From: Agrobacterium fabrum
Lineage (GTDB): Bacteria > Pseudomonadota > Alphaproteobacteria > Rhizobiales > Rhizobiaceae
Reading direction: 5' to 3'
Length of the DNA: 8,296 nucleotides
Assembly: GCA_003241215.1 (NCBI GenBank)
Contig: QFOL01000170.1
Location: 1-8,296 of the forward strand
This document shows, piece after piece, positions 1-4,924 of the stretch; the stretch's first letter is position 1, and each line of letters opens with the position of its first letter. The translations under genes and the position numbers were made by a program. Below the pieces are notes generated by a model. That model was not told the DNA's origin. It ran no database searches and worked only from the letters and a program-made list of their open reading frames with translations.

Positions 1-1
1 C

Positions 2-415
2 AAGTTCAAGTGGGACCTGTTCTGCATGGCCGGTAACCCCGCCGTCCACAAGGACGCCTATGCCGGCTCCCCGAACATCAACGAAGGCAACATGTTCAAC
101 TCGCCTGACGGCATGATGTTCGACTCGACCGGCCTTCTCTGGATCCAGACCGACGGCGAGGACACCAACGAAGGCAACTTCGCCGGCCAGGGCAACAACC
201 AGATGCTGGCCGGTGACCCGGCCACCGGCCGCATCGAGCGCTTCCTGACCGCCCCGAAGGGTTCCGAAGTCACCGGCCAGACCTGGTCGGGCGACAAGCG
301 CACCCACTTCGTCGGCATCCAGCACCCCGACGCCCCCTTCCCGGATGGCGAAGGCAAGCTGCCGCGCTCGACCGTCATCGCCATCAAGCGTGACGACAAC
401 GCCCAGATCGGCTGA
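2..415 (+). CDS. PhoX-type (DUF839) phosphatase, C-terminal part only
   Basis: This reading frame is open from the left edge and ends in TGA at 413-415; 137 residues are visible, so most of the gene lies outside the window. The first residues read KFKWDLFCMAGNP, followed by FNSPDGMMFDSTGLLWIQTDGE, split here as an NSPDG turn plus a GLLWIQTDG strand. This aspartate-rich beta-propeller blade is typical of the C-terminal part of PhoX/DUF839 proteins, which in the characterised members are Tat-exported, calcium-dependent periplasmic alkaline phosphatases of about 600-700 residues. A later GDPATGRIERFLTAPKGSEVTG stretch (shown in part as ATGRIERFLTAPKG) and QHPDAPFP also match the family. No phosphate-regulation signal can be judged because the promoter is missing. 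The ATG at 26 is an internal methionine, not the start. The gene is independent of the - strand catabolic locus. Family is confident; enzyme activity is by homology only. Confidence 0.85.
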   Translation, partial: KFKWDLFCMAGNPAVHKDAYAGSPNINEGNMFNSPDGMMFDSTGLLWIQTDGEDTNEGNFAGQGNNQMLAGDPATGRIERFLTAPKGSEVTGQTWSGDKRTHFVGIQHPDAPFPDGEGKLPRSTVIAIKRDDNAQIG

Positions 416-430
416 CGTTCCGGCATGAGC

Positions 431-464
431 GGAACCGGATCGTGACAAAACACCATCCGGTTCC
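431..464 (+). repeat. 10-bp perfect inverted repeat between PhoX stop and its terminator
   Basis: GGAACCGGAT (431-440) and ATCCGGTTCC (455-464) are exact reverse complements separated by 14 bases. An overlapping shorter stem, GTTCCG (417-422) with CGGAAC (430-435), would compete with it for the same left arm. Neither is followed by a T run, so these are more likely 3'-UTR mRNA-stabilising structure or an exonuclease barrier than a second terminator. Confidence 0.6.
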
Positions 465-471
465 ACGCCAT

Positions 472-510
472 AAAACGCCGTGCACCCGAAGGATGCACGG
501 CGATTTATTT
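472..510 (+). terminator. Intrinsic terminator after the PhoX-type gene
   Basis: A perfect 9-bp stem, CGCCGTGCA (476-484) with TGCACGGCG (494-502), encloses a 9-base loop and is followed by ATTTATTT at 503-510. It lies about 60 bases past the PhoX stop codon. The AAAA at 472-475 on the other side means it might also work weakly from the opposite strand, but no - strand gene reads into it. Confidence 0.8.
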
Positions 511-635
511 ACCGGCCATCCCGGTATTTCGTTGGCGACCTTCAAGACGATTGCCTCTTGAGGTCTCATGGGGCCCGCAAGCCCGCCGCAGCAAGGCTCA
601 AGCGGGATGATTTCTGGGCGCAACTCCGCGAAGAC

Positions 636-644
636 TGTTATAAA
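636..644 (+). promoter_or_regulatory. Possible extended -10 promoter element for the DUF488 gene
   Basis: TGTTATAAA fits the TGn-TATAAT extended -10 pattern at five of six hexamer positions and lies about 30 bases before the chosen ATG at 676. No convincing -35 hexamer is seen at 16-18 bases upstream, where the sequence is GC-rich. Transcription would begin near 651. The stretch 511-635 otherwise shows nothing recognisable. Confidence 0.3.
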
Positions 645-675
645 TTCCCCGCTTGCCAAGCGAGGGAGGACGTCC

Positions 676-1026
676 ATGCACGATATAAGGGTCAAACGGA
701 TTTACGAGCCTGCCAGCGACGATGACGGCGCGCGCATCCTGGTGGACAGGCTCTGGCCCCGCGGCATGCGCAAGGAAACGGCACAGCTTTCGATCTGGCT
801 GAAGGAGATCGCGCCGAGTAACGAATTGCGCAAGAATTTCTCCCATATGCCGTCGCGCTTTGCGGAGTTCACCCACCGCTATGAGGCGGAACTGTCAGCC
901 AATCCGGACGCCGTGGCGCGCATGAAGGCATTTATGGCCGAGGGACGCGTGACGCTGCTTTATGCCGCCCATGACACGGAGCACAATCACGCCCTCGTTC
1001 TCGCGGCCTATCTCCGTTCGCGCTGA
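676..1026 (+). CDS. DUF488 family protein, YeaO-like
   Basis: A protein of 116 residues, the usual length for this family. It begins MHDIRVKRIYEPASDDDGAR, then ILVDRLWPRGMRKE around residues 23-36, EIAPSNELRKNF around 48-59, and ends with TLLYAAHDTEHNHALVLAAYLR. The RVKRIYEP, DGxRILVDRLWPRG, PSxELRKxF, TLLYxAxxxxxNHAxVL pattern matches Escherichia coli YeaO and its relatives, cytoplasmic proteins whose biochemical role is not established to my knowledge. The ATG at 676 was chosen over an in-frame ATG at 568 because a strong ribosome binding site, GAGGGAGG, lies at 662-669, six bases upstream, and because the extra 36 residues from 568 are low-complexity and not part of the family. The gene stands alone between the PhoX terminator and a convergent cytochrome gene. 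Family confident, function unknown. Confidence 0.88.
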   Translation: MHDIRVKRIYEPASDDDGARILVDRLWPRGMRKETAQLSIWLKEIAPSNELRKNFSHMPSRFAEFTHRYEAELSANPDAVARMKAFMAEGRVTLLYAAHDTEHNHALVLAAYLRSR

Positions 1027-1038
1027 ACATTCCGCCTC

Positions 1039-1062
1039 GCCCGCAGACCGGGCTGTTTCTCT
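1039..1062 (+). terminator. Weak candidate terminator after the DUF488 gene
   Basis: GCCCG (1039-1043) pairs with CGGGC (1049-1053) around a 5-base loop and is followed by the T-rich TGTTTCTCT at 1054-1062. The stem is short. It sits in the 56-base gap between two convergent genes, where a terminator would be expected. An alternative stem CCGGG (1048-1052) with CCCGG (1064-1068) overlaps it and could act on - strand transcripts, but it has no T run. Confidence 0.4.
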
Positions 1063-1082
1063 ACCCGGCAGGTTATCCGGTC

Positions 1083-1478
1083 TCATTCCGCCGGTTTCGA
1101 AGCCGCGTTTTCGATATAGGCGATCAGATTGTCCAGATCTTCCGGTTTGCTGATGCCGGCCAGCGCCATCTTGTTGCCGGGTATTTTCTTCTTGGGCGCG
1201 CTCAGGAAATCCCGCAATTCTTCCGGTGTCCAGACAAGGCCGTCCTCGCCGGCTTTTTTCATGCCACCCGAATAATTATAGTCGGGCACGCCGCCCGCCG
1301 CACGGCCGATAATGCCGTTAAGCTGCGGGCCGACCCTGTTTTTCGCGCCCTCGCCTATGGCGTGACAGGCGGAACAGCGCTTGAAGACCGCCTCCCCCTT
1401 GGCAACATCGCCCTCCGAAAAAGCGGGAACGGTGCCGGCCGCGAGCATCGCCGCCGCGATGATGATTATACTGCGCAT
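1083..1478 (-). CDS. Secreted mono-haem cytochrome c (c2-like)
   Basis: A 131-residue protein with a Sec signal peptide (MRSIIIIAAAMLAAGTVPAF, cleavage probably after residue 21 near FS-EG). The single haem site is C35-S-A-C38-H39, and the likely sixth ligand is M104 in GNKMALAG, the usual class I layout. NRVGPQLNGIIGR (residues 47-59) and the C-terminal LDNLIAYIE helix also fit class I cytochromes c. The mature protein should be a small soluble periplasmic electron carrier. The start is the ATG at 1476-1478 with AAGGA seven bases upstream (1486-1490); the frame stays open upstream to about 1871, but that part overlaps the small-subunit gene and is not coding. It follows the dehydrogenase small subunit by 68 bases, so its likely job is to take electrons from the FAD enzyme. 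Only one CxxCH is present, unlike the tri-haem membrane subunits of gluconate or glucose FAD dehydrogenases. Confidence 0.9.
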   Translation of the reverse strand: MRSIIIIAAAMLAAGTVPAFSEGDVAKGEAVFKRCSACHAIGEGAKNRVGPQLNGIIGRAAGGVPDYNYSGGMKKAGEDGLVWTPEELRDFLSAPKKKIPGNKMALAGISKPEDLDNLIAYIENAASKPAE

Positions 1479-1500
1479 CGTGTCATCCTTGTCTTGCCGC

Positions 1501-1534
1501 AGAAATACGGCCCGCCCGCAAATGCGGACGGGCC
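1501..1534 (-). terminator. GC-rich hairpin between small subunit and cytochrome genes
   Basis: On the - strand, GGCCCGTCCGC (1534-1524) pairs with GCGGGCGGGCC (1519-1509) with one C-A mismatch and a four-base loop. It is followed by GTATTTCT (1508-1501), which is only moderately T-rich. It sits 12 bases past the small-subunit stop. It could be a leaky terminator that lowers cytochrome expression relative to the dehydrogenase, or simply a stabilising 3' hairpin. No separate promoter for the cytochrome is evident in the remaining bases. Confidence 0.45.
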
Positions 1535-1546
1535 GGAGGGTTCTCT

Positions 1547-2107
1547 TCAGGTCGTGCCCCAGGCGGGCGTTCCCTTCTTGTAGGGAACGCGGTCTTCGAA
1601 ACCGCCGGGGATTTCGTCGTAAACGAGAACTTCCGTGGCGCCGATCTTCGAGGTGAAGAAACCGAGCAGCGTCAGCTGTTTGACGAGCGTGAAGGCGTGC
1701 GGCTTCGCCGGGGTCTGTTCCGCCTTGGCCTGCTTGTCCAGCGCGGAAAGCAGCGTCTGCCGCTCTGCCACCGTCAGCTCCAGAAAGGCCTTCTTGTGTT
1801 CGGCCTGACTGCGCTTCTCGATGTCGGAAATTGCCGAGAGGAAGAGAGCACGCTGCTCGTCGGTGTAGCAATCCGCCGCATAGACGGCCATGAATGCACC
1901 CACTTCAGCATCCTTCGCCCCCGGCGTGGAGGTGCGGGGAATGATGGTTTCCGCCACCTCGTCCAGAAATCGGATCTCCTCCGGGCTGAACACATGGCCG
2001 CCGCCGGCCTGCTTGGCGGCATTTTCCGCGGCCATGACGACATCAGCACCGATCAGCGGAAGGCCGGTGGCGATGGCTATCAGTTTCAGCAGTTCGCGTC
2101 TGTTCAT
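1547..2107 (-). CDS. Tat-exported small subunit of GMC dehydrogenase (gluconate 2-dehydrogenase subunit 3 family)
   Basis: A 186-residue protein starting MNRRELLKLIAIATGLPL: a twin-arginine motif (R3-R4, NRRELLKL), a hydrophobic stretch, and a cleavage region around VVMAAEN at residues 23-29. The mature part contains FLDEVAETIIPRTSTPGAKD (residues 48-67) and ends in YDEIPGGF and VPYKKGTPAWGTT, both typical of the subunit 3 family. In characterised relatives this subunit matures and exports the FAD catalytic subunit, which has no signal peptide and is carried across by the Tat system. That fits here: the preceding GMC gene encodes no signal peptide and the two genes overlap as TGATG, which suggests translational coupling. 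A GTG at 2110 is an alternative start one codon earlier; ATG at 2107 is preferred by codon type, with AAGGGG about eight bases upstream. The family is clear; the partner assignment is inferred from position. Confidence 0.9.
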   Translation of the reverse strand: MNRRELLKLIAIATGLPLIGADVVMAAENAAKQAGGGHVFSPEEIRFLDEVAETIIPRTSTPGAKDAEVGAFMAVYAADCYTDEQRALFLSAISDIEKRSQAEHKKAFLELTVAERQTLLSALDKQAKAEQTPAKPHAFTLVKQLTLLGFFTSKIGATEVLVYDEIPGGFEDRVPYKKGTPAWGTT

Positions 2108-3792
2108 CACAGGTTCCCCTTCTTCATTTCGGAGACGGCAAAATCAGCCGCACGCGCCGTCAGCGCCATATAGGTCAACGACGGGTTGACGCAGGAGGCC
2201 GAGGTCATGCAGGCGCCGTCAGTGACAAAGACGTTGGGCGCATCCCAGACCTGGTTGTTGCCATTGAGGACGGAGGTTTTCGGGTCGCGCCCCATGCGGG
2301 CCGTTCCCATTTCGTGAATGCCCATGCCCGGCGCATAGTTGCCCTTCGAGGGTTTGACATTCTTGATGCCGACCGCCTCGAACATCTCGACTGCGTCATT
2401 GACCATGTCTTCGCGCATGTCGAGTTCATTCTGCTTCATCTCGACATTCATGGAGAGGACCGGCAGACCCCATTTGTCCTTCTTGTCATGATCGAGTTTC
2501 ACGCGGTTGTCGTGATAGGGCAGCATTTCACCGAAGGCGGTCATACCGATAGTCCAGCCGCCCGGCTCAGTCAGGGCCTCCTTGTAATCGGCGCCGATAT
2601 TCAGTTCCGCGATTTCCCGTTCCCAGCGCGAACGGCTGGCGGAGCCCTGATAGCCGAAGCCGCGCAGATATTTACGCTTGTCGTCTCCGGTATTGCGGAA
2701 ACGCGGAATGTAGAAGCCCGCAGGACGACGGCCCTTGAAATAGAAGTCCTCGAAGCCTTCCACCTGGCCGGTCGCGCCCATGCGGAAATGGTGGTCCATC
2801 ACGTTATGGCCGAGTTCGCCCGAGCTGCTTCCAAGCCCGCCTTCCCAGACATCGGTGGCGGAATTCATCAGCACCCAGGTCGAGTTCAGCGTCGAGGCGT
2901 TCAGGAAGATGATATCGGCGACATATTCATAGGTCAGGTTGGTTTCTGCATCGATGATCTCGACACCGCGCGCCTTCTTGGTGACCTTGTCGTAGAGGAT
3001 CTCCTTGACGATGGAGAAGGGCCGAAGCGTGAGATTGCCGGTGGCGAGTGCCGCAGGCAGCGTGGATGCCTGCGTGCTGAAATAGCCGCCGAAGGGACAG
3101 CCCAGCCGACACTTGTTGCGGAACTGACAGCGCGTGCGTTCCTGATCGGGAAGTTCCTGGGTAATGTTGGCGCAGCGCGAATTGATGAGGTGGCGCGTGC
3201 CCTTGAACGCCTTCTTCAGCCGGCTGGCCACATCCTGTTCCACGAAATTGAGCGGAATGGGCGGCAGGAACTCACCATCAGGGAGAATGTCCAGCCCTTC
3301 GCGGCTGCCGGAAATGCCGGCGAAGCGTTCGACATAGTCATACCAAGGAGAGACGTCTTCATAGCGAATGGGCCAGTCGACGGCGATGCCTTCTTTCGCA
3401 TTGGCCTCGAAATCGGTCTGCGACCAGCGATAGGTCTGGCGTCCCCAGAGCAGCGATCGGCCGCCGACATGATAACCACGGAACCAGTCGAAGCGCTTTT
3501 CCTCGATATAGGGCGTTTCCTGCTCATTGGCCCACATGCCGAGCGTCGCCTCTTCCAGCAGGTAATCGCGGCTGAGAACGGGATATTTCGCTTTCATTTC
3601 CTGCGTGGCGCGGTTGCGATGAGGATAGTCCCAGGCTTCCTTGTCGGCATTCTGATAGTCGGTGATGTGTTCGATGTTGCGGCCGCGCTCCAGCATCAGA
3701 ACCTTCAGGCCCTTTTGCGTGAGTTCCTTTGCGGCCCAGCCTCCACTGATGCCCGAGCCGACAACAATCGCATCATAATAATTATCTGCCAT
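2107..3792 (-). CDS. GMC-family FAD sugar dehydrogenase, catalytic subunit (glucoside 3-dehydrogenase type)
   Basis: A 561-residue GMC oxidoreductase. The N-terminus has the FAD dinucleotide-binding fold DAIVVGSGISGG (residues 7-18, GxGxxG) ending at E35-R36. GGRSLLWGRQ lies at 110-119. The C-terminal half has GIHEMGTARMG (H493) and VNPSLTYMALTARAAD (N536), the His/Asn pair expected in the active site. C222, C228 and C232 form C-x5-C-x3-C in RCQFRNKCRLGCPFGG, the cysteine cluster seen in the gluconate/glucose/fructose FAD-dehydrogenase branch and associated there with a [3Fe-4S] centre. There is no signal peptide, so export with the Tat subunit encoded next is likely. The ATG at 3790-3792 has GGAGGAG five bases upstream (3798-3804). 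The combination with a subunit 3 protein and a cytochrome c is that of Agrobacterium-type glucoside 3-dehydrogenase and the Caulobacter lactose dehydrogenase; oxidation at C3 is inferred from this and from the pathway neighbours. Other sugar or polyol substrates remain possible. Confidence 0.88.
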   Translation of the reverse strand: MADNYYDAIVVGSGISGGWAAKELTQKGLKVLMLERGRNIEHITDYQNADKEAWDYPHRNRATQEMKAKYPVLSRDYLLEEATLGMWANEQETPYIEEKRFDWFRGYHVGGRSLLWGRQTYRWSQTDFEANAKEGIAVDWPIRYEDVSPWYDYVERFAGISGSREGLDILPDGEFLPPIPLNFVEQDVASRLKKAFKGTRHLINSRCANITQELPDQERTRCQFRNKCRLGCPFGGYFSTQASTLPAALATGNLTLRPFSIVKEILYDKVTKKARGVEIIDAETNLTYEYVADIIFLNASTLNSTWVLMNSATDVWEGGLGSSSGELGHNVMDHHFRMGATGQVEGFEDFYFKGRRPAGFYIPRFRNTGDDKRKYLRGFGYQGSASRSRWEREIAELNIGADYKEALTEPGGWTIGMTAFGEMLPYHDNRVKLDHDKKDKWGLPVLSMNVEMKQNELDMREDMVNDAVEMFEAVGIKNVKPSKGNYAPGMGIHEMGTARMGRDPKTSVLNGNNQVWDAPNVFVTDGACMTSASCVNPSLTYMALTARAADFAVSEMKKGNL

Positions 3793-3816
3793 GCTAACTC
3801 CTCCGATATGTACTTG

Positions 3817-3847
3817 AAAAAACGACGGGACGAAGCGCTTCCCGTCG
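3817..3847 (-). terminator. Intrinsic terminator directly upstream of the GMC dehydrogenase gene
   Basis: Read on the - strand, CGACGGGA (3847-3840) pairs perfectly with TCCCGTCG (3830-3823) around a nine-base loop, followed at once by six T residues (3822-3817). The T run ends only 12 bases before the GGAGGAG ribosome binding site of the GMC gene. Either it ends the upstream operon and the GMC gene has a promoter overlapping this region, or transcripts from upstream must read through it. Confidence 0.75.
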
Positions 3848-3887
3848 CGGCGCGGCGGAAAATGGATATGCGTCTGTCGAACCTCAT

Positions 3888-3917
3888 GCTCCCCGCCGAA
3901 ACCCGCCGCCGGGGAGC
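3888..3917 (-). other. Hairpin downstream of the secreted isomerase gene
   Basis: GCTCCCCG (- strand 3917-3910) pairs with CGGGGAGC (3895-3888) across a 14-base GC-rich loop, starting 23 bases after the isomerase stop codon. No T run follows, so it is probably a transcript-stabilising or processing structure rather than a terminator. Its GGCGGCGG loop could instead pair with the CCGCCGC run further along at about 3850-3857, which would compete with folding near the terminator; this is speculative. Confidence 0.5.
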
Positions 3918-3940
3918 GGTTCTGGTTTTACCGGCAGTGT

Positions 3941-4795
3941 TTACTGAATGGTCGGCAGGCGTTCGTTGAGGAACGCATTGCCCTTGGTCAGGACCGCTTC
4001 GGCATCGAGCGGAAGGTCGTGCTCAAGGATGAACCATTTTGCGCCGGCCTGTTTGGCCGCCGGCAGGATCGTTTTCCAGTCGAGAACGCCGGCGCCGAGT
4101 GTGGCGAAGCCGCGCTCGTTCTCCGCCGTGCCGGCCGGAGCATTGTCCTTGGCGTGGATGGCAAAAACCTTGCCCTTCAATGTGCCGAGGAATTCGGCCG
4201 GATCATTGCCGCTGCGCGCCACCCAGGCGACATCGACTTCGGCCTGCAGTTTCGGGCCGGCGGCATCGAGCAGCAGTTCCAGCGCCGTCTTGCCATCGAA
4301 CTTGACCATTTCAAAGTCGTGGTTGTGATAGGCCATGGCGAGGCCTGCCGTAGACAGCTTGTCGGCATAACCGCCAAGTTCCTTGCCGAAGGCCGTCCAG
4401 CCGGCGGCATCCTTCGGACGGTCTTCCGGCTTCAGGAACGGCACGGTCACGACGGGATTGCCGACGGCCTTCTGCTCGGTGATGACCTCATCGAGGTTGC
4501 CGCGCAGCTTGTCGACCGGCACATGCGAAGAAATGACCTTGATCTTGTGCTTCTCCAGCAGAGCGTTCAGCTCGCTTGCACTGACCTTCTGCATATCCAC
4601 GGTTTCAACTGCCGAAACGCCGGCGCGGTTGAGGATGGCAAGCTGCTCCTCAAGCGTTCCGGAATTGCGCAGCGTGAACATCTGCGCGGCGATCGGCAGC
4701 GTCTTGCTGTCTTCGGCCAGAACCGGGTTCGTGATGCCGGCCGCCAATGCTACAACGGCTGCCATGCTTGCGAATTTTGACTTGAACGTTTTCAA
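3941..4795 (-). CDS. Secreted sugar phosphate isomerase/epimerase-like TIM-barrel protein
   Basis: A 284-residue protein of the xylose isomerase-like TIM-barrel (AP endonuclease 2) family. A Sec signal peptide is seen: basic n-region KTFKSKF, hydrophobic core MAAVVALAAGI, likely cleavage after residue 27 (PVLA-ED). Barrel motifs are QMFTLRNSGTLEEQL (38-52), AYHNHDFEM (155-163, H157/H159), EVDVAW (186-191, D188), IHAKD (213-217, H214) and ILEHD (256-260, E258), which supply the usual metal-binding acids and histidines. The start codon is TTG at 4793-4795, with AAAGGGAG eight bases upstream (4804-4811). The first in-frame ATG, at codon 11, would remove every basic residue from the signal peptide, so TTG is preferred. 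A periplasmic place next to a periplasmic dehydrogenase suggests it processes the oxidised sugar, for example as a 3-keto-glycoside hydrolase/lyase or epimerase. Despite the family name there is no reason to expect a phosphorylated substrate in the periplasm. Confidence 0.87.
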   Translation of the reverse strand: MKTFKSKFASMAAVVALAAGITNPVLAEDSKTLPIAAQMFTLRNSGTLEEQLAILNRAGVSAVETVDMQKVSASELNALLEKHKIKVISSHVPVDKLRGNLDEVITEQKAVGNPVVTVPFLKPEDRPKDAAGWTAFGKELGGYADKLSTAGLAMAYHNHDFEMVKFDGKTALELLLDAAGPKLQAEVDVAWVARSGNDPAEFLGTLKGKVFAIHAKDNAPAGTAENERGFATLGAGVLDWKTILPAAKQAGAKWFILEHDLPLDAEAVLTKGNAFLNERLPTIQ

Positions 4796-4872
4796 ACGCG
4801 TAACTCCCTTTCCGTTTGATCAATGTGACGACACGTGTGCCCATGCCTTTCCCAGCCTTCCGGCCGGGTCAT
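4792..4872 (-). CDS. Possible 26-codon leader ORF coupled to the secreted isomerase
   Basis: An ATG at 4870-4872 opens a 26-residue frame beginning MTRPEGWERHGH and ending ERELRV, with TGA at 4792-4794 overlapping the TTG start of the secreted isomerase by two bases (TTGA). AGGAGG lies upstream at 4884-4889, 11 bases from the ATG, somewhat far for a good site. No similarity is recognised and the length could arise by chance. The exact stop/start overlap is the only reason to list it. Confidence 0.2.
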   Translation of the reverse strand: MTRPEGWERHGHTCRHIDQTERELRV

Positions 4873-4895
4873 GCCGGGCACCACCTCCTGTGCCC
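4851..4895 (-). other. Two tandem hairpins in the leader of the secreted isomerase
   Basis: On the - strand, GGGCAC (4895-4890) pairs with GTGCCC (4881-4876), holding an AGGAGG sequence in its loop; then CCCGGCC (4868-4862) pairs with GGCTGGG (4857-4851) through seven pairs, one of them G-U, closed by a GGAA tetraloop. No T run follows either. They lie between the Gfo/Idh stop and the TTG start. Two 8-base palindromes, ACACGTGT (4831-4838) and TTGATCAA (4816-4823), follow in the same gap; no promoter hexamers were convincing. Confidence 0.4.
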
Positions 4896-4924
4896 TGCGT
4901 CGTCCGTCCTCGATATGCGATGAT

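Noticed and set aside
647..666. Hairpin CCCCGCTT with AAGCG-A-GGG partly covering the DUF488 ribosome binding site
   Set aside because: If the -10 element at 639-644 is used, transcription starts near 651 and most of the left arm is not transcribed, so a control role is not supported.
568..675. N-terminal 36-codon extension of the DUF488 protein from the ATG at 568
   Set aside because: The family starts at the residues following the ATG at 676, which has a strong ribosome binding site; the extension is not family-like.
1479..1871. N-terminal extension of the cytochrome frame to 262 residues
   Set aside because: The extra 131 codons overlap the dehydrogenase small subunit out of frame, are Arg/Ala-rich, and precede a perfect signal peptide with its own ATG and ribosome binding site.
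2314..3969. 551-codon open frame on the + strand opposite the GMC dehydrogenase gene
   Set aside because: It is an antisense shadow of a confident, motif-rich GMC gene in GC-rich DNA; the translation has no recognisable domain and no ribosome binding site or promoter was seen.
4782..4797. Partial palindrome TTGAAAACGTTCAA at the start of the secreted isomerase as a LacI operator
   Set aside because: Only a 6-base centre (AACGTT) is symmetric about the CG; the outer arms do not match around the same axis, and it lies within the coding start rather than near a promoter.
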